This document shows positions 54,214-63,498 of a stretch of 64,000 nt of DNA, piece by piece. The DNA comes from JANXQZ01 sp038225555 (GTDB lineage Bacteria; Acidobacteriota; Terriglobia; Bryobacterales; Bryobacteraceae), in NCBI GenBank assembly GCA_038225555.1, contig JBBRRB010000024.1, positions 29,284 to 93,283 of the forward strand. The letters are read 5' to 3'. A program made the translations under genes and the position numbers. The notes beneath the pieces are model-generated. The model saw nothing but the letters and a program-made list of their open reading frames with translations, did no database searches and was not told where the DNA came from. Each line of letters opens with the position of its first letter. Positions within the stretch are counted from its first letter, which is position 1.

Positions 54214-55047
54214 TTATTGCTTTTGCTTCGCGAGCGTGTCGAGATAAGCCTGTTCCCGATCCCGAATGTACGCGCGATAGCCCTCGGGATCTACAAATGG
54301 GTTCGTTTTGCTATCCTTCTGCAAGCGCGCATACTTCTCCTCCATTCCGTAATAGCTTCCGTGCGCGCCCAGGAAAATGTCGCACGGCAGGGACTTAAGC
54401 ACTTGAAAGGTTCGGGCGAAGTCGGCCGCGATCTCTGGATAGTCCTTATTTCCCACCAGCTGAAAGCCGGTGTTCACGTTCGGGCTGCCCACAATCACGA
54501 CATCGTAGATCTTGCCGGCATCGCGGGCCTTCATGGTCCAAGTGGTGCATCCGCGCGTGTGGCCCGGAGTCAAGTGGGCGGTAAGGGAAATGCCGCCCAG
54601 GGTGACGGTCTCGCCGTCCTTCAGCACGCGACTCACCTTGCAAGGCTTCCAGCGTTCTTTGTAGAAATACTGGCCGGCGCCTCCGCTGGAGATCACCTGT
54701 TCGTCGCCTTGCATGGCGTAAACTTGCGCGCCGCTGAGCTCTTTCATGAGAGCATTGCCCGCTACATGGTCCCCGTGGGCGTGGCTCGCCAGCACGATCT
54801 TCACGTCAGTCAGCTTGAATCCAAGTTTCTCGACGTTCGCGCGGATGATTGGCACGGTCCGCTCAAAGCTCGAATTGATCAGGATCGAGCCTTGAGGCGT
54901 TGTGATCAGATAGGTCGATAGGCCCTTGGACCCGACGTAGTAAAGGTTGTCGGCAATGCGATGAGGAGGAAAGGGATCGTCCCAATCGTTTTGCGCGAAG
55001 GTAAGCGCCGCGAAGGCGAGGAGAATCGGAATGAGTCGAAGGAGCAC
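54214..55047 (-). CDS. Subclass B3 metallo-beta-lactamase
   Basis: A 277-residue exported metallo-hydrolase with the B3 pattern. The zinc ligands are HAHGDH (two His at site 1, Asp and His at site 2), H in TPGHTRG, and H in LGAHGSYYG; Gly-rich loops and IADNLYYVGSKGLSTYLI fit B3 enzymes. Such proteins hydrolyse beta-lactams in some soil bacteria; others are lactonases or unknown, so resistance is not assured. The frame is open back to 55095, but a start at GTG 55047 gives a clean signal peptide (LRLIPILLAFAALTFAQ) and ends the overlap with dedA. The start is uncertain. Confidence 0.85.
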   Translation of the reverse strand: MLLRLIPILLAFAALTFAQNDWDDPFPPHRIADNLYYVGSKGLSTYLITTPQGSILINSSFERTVPIIRANVEKLGFKLTDVKIVLASHAHGDHVAGNALMKELSGAQVYAMQGDEQVISSGGAGQYFYKERWKPCKVSRVLKDGETVTLGGISLTAHLTPGHTRGCTTWTMKARDAGKIYDVVIVGSPNVNTGFQLVGNKDYPEIAADFARTFQVLKSLPCDIFLGAHGSYYGMEEKYARLQKDSKTNPFVDPEGYRAYIRDREQAYLDTLAKQKQ

Positions 55048-55054
55048 CTCAACA

Positions 55055-55636
55055 TTATCGTCGACGAAACAGAAAATAGCACAGCGCCGCCGCAAGAAAG
55101 ATTACGCCCGCTATCTTGAGGTTGTGCTCTACAACCAGCAGGACCGCCCGCCATCGCTCCCCAAAGTGGTACCCGATAAACAGGAACGTTCCGACCCATA
55201 CCGCTGCTCCGCTGTAGGCGTAGAGCGCAAACGATCGGAATTCCAGTGCGGATGTGCCCGCGATCAAGGCCGTAAAATGCCGCACGCCGGGGATATAGTA
55301 GCCGATGAAGAGAGCCCAGTGGCCAATTCGGTCAAACCAGTCATGGACGGCGTGAATCTTGGCATCGTCAACATGCACGTAGCGGCCGAGCCGGGAATGC
55401 AGCAAGGGAAGCCCAATCTTCCGTCCGATGAAATAGCTGCAAGTGATCCCGCACAGGCTGCCGAGCAAAGCGGAGGCGATGACGCCGGGAGCGCCCAGAC
55501 GACCCGCGTAGATTAGATAGCCGGAAAAAACGAGGAGCCACTCATCCGGCACAGGCAGCCCTACAATGCCAAGCACCAGTAGAGAGAAAATCGCTGCGTA
55601 GCCATAAGTCGAAACCCAGTCGAGAACGGCTTCCAA
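55055..55636 (-). CDS. DedA-family membrane protein
   Basis: A 193-residue DedA/SNARE-associated membrane protein with about five hydrophobic segments. VLGIVGLPVPDEWLLVFSGYLIYAGRLG and GYYIPGVRHFTALIAGTSALEFRSFALY are the conserved DedA halves, including the reentrant-loop region. Members act as proton-linked phospholipid (undecaprenyl-phosphate or phosphatidylethanolamine) flippases in some bacteria. It is upstream of the metallo-beta-lactamase gene on the same strand and probably in one transcript. Confidence 0.9.
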   Translation of the reverse strand: MEAVLDWVSTYGYAAIFSLLVLGIVGLPVPDEWLLVFSGYLIYAGRLGAPGVIASALLGSLCGITCSYFIGRKIGLPLLHSRLGRYVHVDDAKIHAVHDWFDRIGHWALFIGYYIPGVRHFTALIAGTSALEFRSFALYAYSGAAVWVGTFLFIGYHFGERWRAVLLVVEHNLKIAGVIFLAAALCYFLFRRR

Positions 55637-55665
55637 CTTCAGAGCATACCTGATTTTCCGGATTG

Positions 55666-56874
55666 TTACGCCGTTTTCTTGCCCTCGCTGACCGTCAGCC
55701 GGTTAGGTGCGACCGAGAAGTACTCGAGGAAGCGCTTTTTCGCCTCCGGACGCGCCGCTTTCGGACGAGCTTCCACCATGGCCTGAGCCAACAGAGTGAA
55801 CTGCTTGCCCAAATCGGTGTCGGGCTCCACCCAGCGGCCGAAGGTCAAGGAGCGATGTACCCCCTGATAATCGTTCGGAAAGGTCATCTGCACCGGAACG
55901 CCCAAGAGATCCTCGATCTGCGCGGGTGTGATCATCGGGCGCTTCTGACAGCGGTTCAGCAGCACGCAGACGCGGTCATGCAGGTCGAGGTGCTTGAGAT
56001 AGAGGTACTTCTCACGGGCCAAGTGAAGCGATGGAATTTCCGGAGTGCAGACCAGGAAGATCTTTTTCGCTTCATGCATGATCTCAAGCGAATACTTCTC
56101 CAGGTTGCCAGACAGATCGAAGCACCAGGCCTGATAGTTCCGGCGCATGAAATCCATCATGTGGCGGATCTGCGCGGGTTCGATTCGGAACTCGGGATTC
56201 AGCCGCCCCGCATGCAGGACGTCCATGTTGTCGATGCTGGTAATTAGAGGCGGCCACAGACTTTCATCCATGTTCAAGGCGTGCTCGGCCGCATCCACAA
56301 CTCCGTAGGGATTTTCCAGCTTCAGCATGAAACGGATCATGCCCGAGTTGAGGTCGAAATCCGATAGCAGGACGTGTGTCTTTGGGATGCGCGATACTGC
56401 CACTGCCGCGTTCAGAGCGATAGTGGAGGTGCCCGCCCCGGCCTTTGACGGTAAAAATGCAAATACGTTGTCGGTTGTTGCGATTTGCGGGGGCTTGGCC
56501 TCCACGGCATCGCTCAGCCGCATCAGCACTTCCTGTGTGGTTTGGCGATCAAACGGAAGCGAGACGAATTCGCGAATTCCCGCGCGCATAAGATCGAGAA
56601 GTACATGGGAATCGCATTGCCTCCCGAGGGCGACAATTTGGACGCCGGGGGTCTGCTTCTCGATTTCTTGAACGATCGCCAGCATCTTCGGGATGGATTC
56701 CACCCCAAGGAACACGACATCGGGCGCATGCGCCCGCAAGAATCGCAGGAGTTCAAAAGAATTCGGATGGTGATCCAGCGCTCGCGTGACGTGGACCAAG
56801 CCCACTTCCGCGATCAATTGCTGGAACCTCTCCGTAAGATCGACGTCCGAACAGATGATGATGCCCCGAAGCAT
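55666..56874 (-). CDS. CpaE/TadZ-like ATPase with pseudo-receiver domain
   Basis: A 402-residue protein. N-terminal 130 residues look like a receiver domain but lack the phospho-Asp (the strand reads VVFLGVES). The C-terminal MinD/ParA-like domain has PSKAGAGTSTIALN as its Walker A, where the classical K-T pair is T-S, and DFDLNSGMI as the next motif. CpaE/TadZ proteins, which position Flp/type IV pilus machinery, share this layout and non-canonical P-loop. No other tad/cpa genes are nearby. Divergent from mqnA across about 120 bp. Confidence 0.83.
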   Translation of the reverse strand: MLRGIIICSDVDLTERFQQLIAEVGLVHVTRALDHHPNSFELLRFLRAHAPDVVFLGVESIPKMLAIVQEIEKQTPGVQIVALGRQCDSHVLLDLMRAGIREFVSLPFDRQTTQEVLMRLSDAVEAKPPQIATTDNVFAFLPSKAGAGTSTIALNAAVAVSRIPKTHVLLSDFDLNSGMIRFMLKLENPYGVVDAAEHALNMDESLWPPLITSIDNMDVLHAGRLNPEFRIEPAQIRHMMDFMRRNYQAWCFDLSGNLEKYSLEIMHEAKKIFLVCTPEIPSLHLAREKYLYLKHLDLHDRVCVLLNRCQKRPMITPAQIEDLLGVPVQMTFPNDYQGVHRSLTFGRWVEPDTDLGKQFTLLAQAMVEARPKAARPEAKKRFLEYFSVAPNRLTVSEGKKTA

Positions 56875-56993
56875 CTAGTCACACTCCTAACTCAGCCTAC
56901 GGCTTAGGCGCTTCGGCTACAATCAGACCTTCGTACTAATTTTTGTAATCCGCTTACTTAGTACCCTGTAGCATTGCGGGCGTACAATGTAGG

Positions 56994-57791
56994 TTGAACC
57001 CCGATTCAAAGCCACGCGTTTGCGCCGTCAGCTACCTGAACACCGTTCCTTTGGTGTGGGGCATGCTGCATGGCGAGCAACGCGATCTGTTTGATCTTTC
57101 GTTTTCCATCCCGTCGGAATGCGCGGATAGGCTGGCGCAGGGCCGGGCCGACATCGGCCTGATTCCCTCCATTGAACTGACCCGCCAGAAACTGAATATC
57201 ATCCCCGGCGCGGGTATCGCTTGCCGTGGCGCCGTCCGCAGCATTCTGCTCGTTTCTAAAGTGCCTTTCGCGGAAATTGGAACCTTTGCTGTGGACTCCA
57301 GTTCACGAACTTCAGTAATGTTATCGCGCGTAATCCTCGCAAAAAAATACGGCGTGGAACCGCTGCTGCTGCCCCGCAGTCCCGACCTGGTTGCGATGCT
57401 CGACGCCGCCGACGCATGCCTCATCATTGGCGATCCTGCCCTTCTGCTGGATCCAGTCAATCTCCCGTTTCATGTGCTCGATCTCGGCGCCGAATGGGTG
57501 CAAATGACTGGACTCCCCATGGTTTTCGCAGTGTGGGCCGCGCGGGCTGCCTTGCCGATACAGGACCCCGCCCCTTTCATCGATTCCCTTCGTTTTGGGG
57601 TGCTCCAAATCGATGAGATCGCCGATAGAGAATACATGGCTCGGTCGATCTCTCGTCAACTCGCACACGAGTATCTCACCCGCAACATCGTTTTTGAATT
57701 GCAGGAGCCGGAATACGAAGGGCTCTCGCTTTTTTTGCGGCTCGCGGGCGAACTTCAAAATCAAATTGACTTGAGGGCAGTAACTGCATGA
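56994..57791 (+). CDS. mqnA: Chorismate dehydratase MqnA
   Basis: A 265-residue periplasmic-binding-protein-fold enzyme of the futalosine menaquinone pathway; converts chorismate to 3-enolpyruvylbenzoate. Landmarks are VSYLNTVPLVWGM, ADIGLIPSIELTRQ, SSSRTSVMLSRVIL, and IIGDPALL, all typical of MqnA. The start is TTG 56994; upstream evidence for it is weak and no better ATG lies in frame. It overlaps mqnC by 4 bp (ATGA), so the two are translated together. mqnB and mqnD are not in the window. Confidence 0.93.
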   Translation: MNPDSKPRVCAVSYLNTVPLVWGMLHGEQRDLFDLSFSIPSECADRLAQGRADIGLIPSIELTRQKLNIIPGAGIACRGAVRSILLVSKVPFAEIGTFAVDSSSRTSVMLSRVILAKKYGVEPLLLPRSPDLVAMLDAADACLIIGDPALLLDPVNLPFHVLDLGAEWVQMTGLPMVFAVWAARAALPIQDPAPFIDSLRFGVLQIDEIADREYMARSISRQLAHEYLTRNIVFELQEPEYEGLSLFLRLAGELQNQIDLRAVTA

Positions 57792-58825
57792 TATCCCGCC
57801 AAGACGCAATCGAGTTTTTCCGCTCCGACGACCTGATCGGCTTGGGGATGGCAGCTGATTCGGTTCGCCGCAAGCTGCACCCCGAGGGCGTCGTCAGTTA
57901 CATTGTCGACCGCAATATCAATTACACGAACTTCTGCACGGAGTACTGCAGTTTTTGCGCCTTCTATCGCCCCATGGGTCACGCGGAAGGCTACATTCAT
58001 CCCAAGGACGTCATCTTCGACAAGATCCAGGAGACAATCGACCTGGGCGGGACTGGCATTCTGATGCAGGGCGGCCTGCATCCGGAGCTGAAGATCGAGT
58101 GGTATGAAGACTTGCTGCGCTCAATCAAAGCGCGCTTCGGCGACAAGATTTGGTGCCACTGTTTTTCCGCGCCAGAGATCGTCAATATCGCTGAAGTGAG
58201 TGGCCTTACGTTGCGCGACACGCTTGCACGGCTTCAGGATGCGGGGCTGCAGTCGCTTCCGGGCGGGGGCGCCGAAATCCTGGACGACGATGTGCGCAAG
58301 CGGATTAGCCGCCTCAAGTCGTCATCGCAAGATTGGATCGACGTGCATCGCGCCGCGCACTCGCTCGGCATGCGGACCACGGCAACCATGATGTTCGGAT
58401 GTGGCGAAACAATCGAACAGAGGATGAATCATTTCGACATCGTGCGTCAAATCCAGGAAGAGACCGGCGGGTTTACCGCGTTCATCCCCTGGTCTTTCCA
58501 GCGCGAAAACACATCTTTGGGACGGTTCGTGAAGCACGAAGCCACCGCAGTCGAGTACTTGAAAACGCTGGCTGTTTCCCGGCTTTATCTCGACAATATA
58601 CTGAACGTGCAATCGTCCTGGGTAACGCCCGGACTCAAGACGTGCCAGATTGGACTGCGGTTCGGGGGCAACGACGTTGGCAGCACCATGATCGAGGAAA
58701 ACGTGGTCTCTGCCGCAGGCGCGCACAATCAGGCCACCGAAGAGGAGTTGCGCAGGCTCATTCGCGATGCGGGCTTCATCCCGAAGCAGCGTGATACGCT
58801 CTACCGGACTTACTTCCTCAACTAA
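57788..58825 (+). CDS. mqnC: Cyclic dehypoxanthinyl futalosine synthase MqnC
   Basis: A 345-residue radical SAM enzyme that cyclises dehypoxanthinyl futalosine. The cluster motif is C50-x-x-x-C54-x-x-C57 in TNFCTEYCSFCAFYRP. The typical YIHPKDVIFDKIQETIDLGGTGILMQGGLHP, LPGGGAEILDDDVR and TTATMMFGCGET support MqnC over MqnE. It starts 4 bp inside mqnA and overlaps the convergent MATE gene's 3' end by 8 bp. Confidence 0.95.
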   Translation: MISRQDAIEFFRSDDLIGLGMAADSVRRKLHPEGVVSYIVDRNINYTNFCTEYCSFCAFYRPMGHAEGYIHPKDVIFDKIQETIDLGGTGILMQGGLHPELKIEWYEDLLRSIKARFGDKIWCHCFSAPEIVNIAEVSGLTLRDTLARLQDAGLQSLPGGGAEILDDDVRKRISRLKSSSQDWIDVHRAAHSLGMRTTATMMFGCGETIEQRMNHFDIVRQIQEETGGFTAFIPWSFQRENTSLGRFVKHEATAVEYLKTLAVSRLYLDNILNVQSSWVTPGLKTCQIGLRFGGNDVGSTMIEENVVSAAGAHNQATEEELRRLIRDAGFIPKQRDTLYRTYFLN

Positions 58826-60155
58826 TCCCCTGCCACGAGCGCACCTGCTTTTCCCAAAGCGCCAGCAGGACCAGTCCGATGATAGCCAGCGCGACGAACA
58901 GGCCGGTCCAAATTCCCACTGCGCCCTGATGAAAGTGATTGCAGAGAACGTATCCGAGGGGCAGCCCGATCACCCAGTAACCGACCAGGTGGCAGTACAT
59001 CGGTGTTTGCGTATCTCCGGCTCCCCTGAGCGCGCCCGCGACAACCACCTGGGTTCCATCAAAGATCTGGAATAGGCCCGCGACAAAGAGCAGCGAAATG
59101 CTGATGCGGATCACTGTCGGGTCGCTGCTAAAGAGTCGAATCAGGTACACGGGCAGTGTCCAGAATACGACCGCAGCCATGGCCATAAACGCCACTCCGA
59201 GTCCTAGAGCGGTCCAGCCGGACACGGCCGCCGCGCGCGGATCTTTCCGCCCAAGCGCTTGGCCGACACGCACCGCGGCCGCCGAACCGATCCCAAGCGC
59301 GACCATGAAGGTGAACGAGGCCGCACTCAGAGCGATTTGGTGAGCTGCCAAGGATGGCGAATCGAGCCTGCCTATGAGCACGGCCGCGACGGCGAACACT
59401 CCGGTTTCGAGTAGAATCTGAGCACCCGCTGGCAGACCTAGCGCTAACAAACCGAACATGCGGGCGAGATCCGGCTTCAGGGGCCAATGCCAGCCGGGTT
59501 TTTCGAGCACAATCAAGGCCGCCACCAGCACCACCACCATATACACGCGCGATATCACCGTCGCCCAAGCCGAGCCAGCAACTCCGAGCGCCGGTGCCCC
59601 CCACTTCCCGTAGACCAGAAGCATGTTGGCTCCCAGGTTGACGAGATTCGCAGAAACTAGCGCGAACATCACCGGCTTGACCACGTTGATTGCCTGTAGA
59701 TAACGTCTCAGCCCGAAGTAAATGAGCAGCGGTAAGATGCTCCACGTCAGCGTGGCGAGGTAGGGGCGCATGAGCCCCATTACCTCGGGTCGCTCGCCTA
59801 AAGAATCGAGTAGAGGCGTGCAGCCCCAGAGGATCGCCATGAACACCCCCGACAACGGGACCGATAAGTACATGGCGTTTATCAATGAGCAGTGGCCGTC
59901 CTCCCTGTCGCCGGCCCCAAAGGACTGCGACACCAGCGTGTCCAACCCAAGCAGCAGTCCACTGCCGAAGATCGCGACCGTGTAGAAAAGGATCGTGCCC
60001 AGACTCACTGCCGCGATCGATTCCGCGCTGTTCGGCAGCCGACCGACGACAATGGTGTCGACGATTCCCATCGCGATCCAGCCTATTTCGGCGAGCACGA
60101 TCGGCCAAGCCAGACGGAGCATGGGGCGCAGTTCGTCTTTTAGGGAAGCCAGCAC
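58818..60155 (-). CDS. MATE-family efflux transporter
   Basis: A 445-residue membrane protein with 12 predicted helices in two six-helix halves. LAWPIVLAEIGWIAMGIVDTIVVGRLP opens the first half and LGLPAGAQILLETGVFAVAAVLIGRLD the second, with conserved FGAGDREDG and VRVGQALGRKDPRAA cytoplasmic loops. NorM/DinF-like exporters move cationic drugs or metabolites against Na+ or H+; the substrate is not evident. Its last 8 bp overlap the end of mqnC. Confidence 0.93.
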   Translation of the reverse strand: MLASLKDELRPMLRLAWPIVLAEIGWIAMGIVDTIVVGRLPNSAESIAAVSLGTILFYTVAIFGSGLLLGLDTLVSQSFGAGDREDGHCSLINAMYLSVPLSGVFMAILWGCTPLLDSLGERPEVMGLMRPYLATLTWSILPLLIYFGLRRYLQAINVVKPVMFALVSANLVNLGANMLLVYGKWGAPALGVAGSAWATVISRVYMVVVLVAALIVLEKPGWHWPLKPDLARMFGLLALGLPAGAQILLETGVFAVAAVLIGRLDSPSLAAHQIALSAASFTFMVALGIGSAAAVRVGQALGRKDPRAAAVSGWTALGLGVAFMAMAAVVFWTLPVYLIRLFSSDPTVIRISISLLFVAGLFQIFDGTQVVVAGALRGAGDTQTPMYCHLVGYWVIGLPLGYVLCNHFHQGAVGIWTGLFVALAIIGLVLLALWEKQVRSWQGIS

Positions 60156-60215
60156 TCCCCTGTAGGATACTCACCTGACGAAGCTCGCCAAGCCCTACCT
60201 GGCGACCTCGGTCCT

Positions 60216-61238
60216 CTACAGCCCCCGAACGGCGGCGTCGGCCTTTATCGCAAGACCCATCATGAAGTCCAGGAATTGCTGACTCTGACCCTTGAATAAT
60301 TTTGCGTTGGTGCCGCTTACTATCTGATGTACTGCCCCGGCATTTGCCGTGGAGATCGGACGGATCACGCAGGTCTGCGGTAGTCCGGGCTGAAGGAACT
60401 TGCTGTTGCGCGGAATATGATGCCCCCCGAGGTGATCGATCTTCACGTCTGGGAAGACCAAGCCGTCGCCCGAGATTGCGGGCAGCCCTTCAAGCGACTG
60501 GTGGAACGCGGCGAAGAAATAGGCCTCCGTGGGTCCGATGCTGAGGAGAATCCGAAGGACCTCGATGTTTGTGACTTTCTGTGCCAAGGCCGGATAGATG
60601 CTCGTTCCGAGTTCTTCAGAGTTCGCGAAATGGAACGCGGCGGAGTTGGCGATGAGTTGCATGGACTCCTCGGAGATGTGGTCCGAGGGTGGAATAACGG
60701 CCCTGTCTTTAATTTCGACGAACTGGGGGTAGGTATCCCCGAAGTCGGGATTCCCGGGGTCGCGATAGCGCAAATACCAGCTCGTATCCACCGTTAGCTC
60801 CATGAGATTGGTGAGTCGGCCCAGATGTTGCGCCCCGGTCGCGTTACTGCTCGGAAGCGTACGGAAGTCATCGAGGCTGACCGGCGCGTTGCCGTTCGCG
60901 ACCAGGAAGGCGTTGATAAGCTGCTCATGGCTTCACTCGTTCGCGGCGACGTCGCACGTGTAGGTGACTAGTTCATCCTCGATCCTATTCAGTGCCCGTC
61001 CATACGCCTCATTACCAGCGGCCAACTCCCAGTCCTGGTCCCAGAGATCGGTCTCTAGAGTCTCGGCGGCTGCAAGGAACCTAAGGATGTCCACGTCTCC
61101 CGGGGTTATTCCAGGAACCGGGGCTGCGACGGCAGGCCTCCCCCCCGCCAACGTACCCAATCCCAAACCGGCACCCCCAAGGGCTGCTCGCTGGAAAAAT
61201 GAGCGGCGGGATGTCGGCCCCTTTGTATCGTTTTTCAT
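60216..61238 (-). pseudogene. Tat-exported ferritin-like protein interrupted by an in-frame UGA
   Basis: A 340-codon frame with one internal TGA at + strand 60933-60935 (minus-strand codon). The upstream part begins MKNDTKGPTSRRSFFQRAA, a twin-arginine signal, then FLAAAETLETDLW and CDVAANE. After the TGA the same frame continues SHEQLINAFLVANGNAPVS, and then LTVDTSWYLRYRDPGNPDFGD, AFHFANSEELG and EAYFFAAFH. The codon lies inside E-x-x-H (E-stop-S-H), a motif that supplies diiron ligands in ferritin-like folds. A nonsense mutation or base error is the simplest reading. Sec recoding cannot be excluded because a Sec enzyme is in the same window, but a SECIS-like hairpin is weak here. Confidence 0.75.
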
Positions 61239-61358
61239 TCGTATCTCACCTCTTAGTGGAATGAGCCGCCTGCATTGCCAAACTGCACGGCTTCGCTGCT
61301 AACGTGTACCGATTTGCACTCGCAATATTCCCGAATAGAGCGCTTGGGGGGAACTATT

Positions 61359-62174
61359 TCAATTGCCGGAAGCCTTCAGGTAAGCGATCAGATCGCGCCG
61401 TTGCTCCGCCCTCGCTACATGAAAGTACATGTTGTTCATCGGAACCGCCGCATCCGGGTTGGCCAGCCACTTGTCCAGCGATTGCTCATCCCATTTCACC
61501 GCCGCCTTCTTCAACGCGAAGGAATAGAGGAATCCAGGCGCTGTGCCGCTCGTCCGGCCAAATACACCCGCAAGCTTGGGCCCCTCCCGGTGCTGCTCCA
61601 ATGTGTGACAGCCTGCGCAGCGGGATGCAAAGACCTGCTTTCCGCGTCCCGCATTTCCCGACCCGGCATCTTCCGGCGTCTTTTCCGGCTCGCCGAGTTT
61701 GCCAGCCACATTTCCTCGTGCCCAGTCCCTCAACAGCCTGATGTCCTCGTCCGTTATCGCCACGTCGCTATGCGCCAGTCGGTACTGCAGCGGAGGCATC
61801 GTATGCGCCCGCGCCACGCCCGCGATTTCCGCGCGCAGCGTGAGGATCTCTTCGTCCGGCAAAGACTCCCATTGCGAGAGGTTCATCTGTTCTTGCGCGT
61901 CCGTAATATCGCTCTCCATCAGCCAGGATGCCGGGGCGAGACGCGCATACCACGGCCAGCGCGTTTGCGTGGAGTGGCAGTCGCCGCATTTTTGCCGCAG
62001 CACAGACTTCACTTCCACTGGAATTAATGCGTGTTCCAACAGCAGCGTGGACGGCGCGTCCGTTGCAGCCGTAGTAGTCGCTCTCGGATTGCCAAACGGA
62101 TGCGCCAAGCCCAGAGCAAGCGAAAGCGCTACCAGCACTGCGAAACCCGCCAGCACCACGATGACGCGCCTCAC
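61359..62174 (-). CDS. Diheme cytochrome c with N-terminal heme-binding domain
   Basis: A 271-residue exported protein with an N-terminal membrane anchor or signal (residues about 4-22). The first heme site is C63-x-x-C66-H67 (CGDCHSTQTRWPWY, the Haem_bd pattern), the second is C186-x-x-C189-H190 (CAGCHT, class I cytochrome c) with PMNNMYF as a possible axial Met. Probable periplasmic electron carrier. Its start overlaps the stop of the metallophosphoesterase gene by 4 bp, so the two are translationally coupled. Confidence 0.88.
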   Translation of the reverse strand: MRRVIVVLAGFAVLVALSLALGLAHPFGNPRATTTAATDAPSTLLLEHALIPVEVKSVLRQKCGDCHSTQTRWPWYARLAPASWLMESDITDAQEQMNLSQWESLPDEEILTLRAEIAGVARAHTMPPLQYRLAHSDVAITDEDIRLLRDWARGNVAGKLGEPEKTPEDAGSGNAGRGKQVFASRCAGCHTLEQHREGPKLAGVFGRTSGTAPGFLYSFALKKAAVKWDEQSLDKWLANPDAAVPMNNMYFHVARAEQRRDLIAYLKASGN

Positions 62175-63148
62175 GCTTTCACCGCCAGCGAGGAGTCCAC
62201 GATGGCGAGAGCACCAGCTTGCGTCACATAATTCACCGTGGTCACTCCTAACACAGTCTCCAGTTGTCCGGCCGGCACTACCTTCGGTCCTGCATGCTGA
62301 GCCGAACCCGGTGCCGGTTGTGGAAACGCGGTGGACATCGCGGTATGGAAAGTCACATTGCCCTCCACCTTCTGCACGATCTGGTGGATGTGTCCGTTCA
62401 AAACAGTGACCGAGCCAAATCGCTTCAACAATGAAAGCGCTTGCGCCCCATCATCCGTTCCCCAGCCCCACTGCGGATAGATCATCCAGAGAGGAATATG
62501 CGCGAAAAGAACAATCGGCGTCGAAGAGGAAAGGCTGGAAACATCCTTCTTCATCCAGTCAAGTTGTTGGGGTCCAAGGTCTCCCAACGAATCGAGCATT
62601 AGTACGTTGTTGAGGCCCATGAAGTGGACGCCTTTGTGGTCGAAGCTGTACCAACCGCCGCCTCGCGTTCCTTTGCCGAAATGCTCTCGATACAAAGCAC
62701 CGCCGTCGATAGAAGTGTCGTGCTCGCCCGGCACATAGAACACGCGATCCACCTTGGCGCCCTTGATCACCTGTTCCGCAGTATCAAACTGAACAGGCTT
62801 CGATACATGGCTCACGTCGCCGGTGTGCAGGATCAAATCGGCGGGCTGTTTCGACTGCGCAACGTTAATCTTGTCGATGGCCGCCTTCAGTGTCGCAGTC
62901 ACGTCCATGTTGGCGGGTTTGCTGAACCCGATGTGGCTATCGCTAATCTGGACAAAACTAAACGAACCCGCGGGACTGTGCGTCTCGGCAACAAGACGGG
63001 AGGTCGGCACTCCCCCGCTGAAAGTCCAGAGCAGCCCTGTTCCCGCCCACGCCATACAGTTCAGAAAGCCGCGACGGTCGACCCCGTCGTTGTGCGTACC
63101 GCAGGATTGGTCTGGAATTTCAGGGTGCGTTTTTTCGGTGTTCGGCAT
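62171..63148 (-). CDS. Tat-exported metallophosphoesterase
   Basis: A 325-residue calcineurin-like phosphoesterase with a twin-arginine signal (DRRGFLNCMAWAG). Metal-binding motifs are FVQISDSHIG (DxH), LHTGDVSHV (GDxxH), GEHD in place of the usual GNHD, FAHIPLW, and NGHIHQ (GHxH). GEHD replaces the normal Asn metal ligand/stabiliser with Glu; activity may differ. It would act in the periplasm on a phospho- or nucleotide substrate that is not evident. Coupled by a 4-bp overlap to the diheme cytochrome gene downstream. Confidence 0.85.
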   Translation of the reverse strand: MPNTEKTHPEIPDQSCGTHNDGVDRRGFLNCMAWAGTGLLWTFSGGVPTSRLVAETHSPAGSFSFVQISDSHIGFSKPANMDVTATLKAAIDKINVAQSKQPADLILHTGDVSHVSKPVQFDTAEQVIKGAKVDRVFYVPGEHDTSIDGGALYREHFGKGTRGGGWYSFDHKGVHFMGLNNVLMLDSLGDLGPQQLDWMKKDVSSLSSSTPIVLFAHIPLWMIYPQWGWGTDDGAQALSLLKRFGSVTVLNGHIHQIVQKVEGNVTFHTAMSTAFPQPAPGSAQHAGPKVVPAGQLETVLGVTTVNYVTQAGALAIVDSSLAVKA

Positions 63149-63498
63149 CTTGAGGAGTCTCTCTTCGCTTGGACAGCCTTGCTGCCGATAATGACCGAGA
63201 AACGGAGGAGTTTATTCCTGGAATTTGATTAATTCTAGGTGGCACTTTGCAAATTATCTGGCGTAGAACTTTGCGCGGTATTTGGCGTACCGAGTCCGGG
63301 AAGAGGAGCGGCGCAGCCAGTGCGCAAACCTGTCGCCATTGCTGGCCGAAACGCAATACAGTTTCGCAACGACGAACTCAAGCAAATCGCGAGAGCGGCG
63401 TTGCGTTGCAGAACCCAGCAGCCATCCCGAGGCTCTTTCCGAGTGGCCGACGATACGGACGGTGCGACGGTAAACGCTGTGCCGTCAATCCGTGTTGT
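63149..63498. other. 350-bp gap with no supported gene
   Basis: The stretch between the metallophosphoesterase start and the ArsR operator shows no credible coding sequence. The only pattern seen is a pair of imperfect direct repeats, ACTTTGC at 63244-63250 and 63268-63274, each followed 7 bases later by a TGGCGTA, giving a 24-bp period. A promoter for the divergent phosphoesterase gene must lie here, but I cannot fix it. Confidence 0.4.

Noticed and set aside
59128..60174. A 348-residue minus-strand frame
   Set aside because: It is a shifted reading of the MATE gene on the same strand; the translation lacks any membrane helix pattern.
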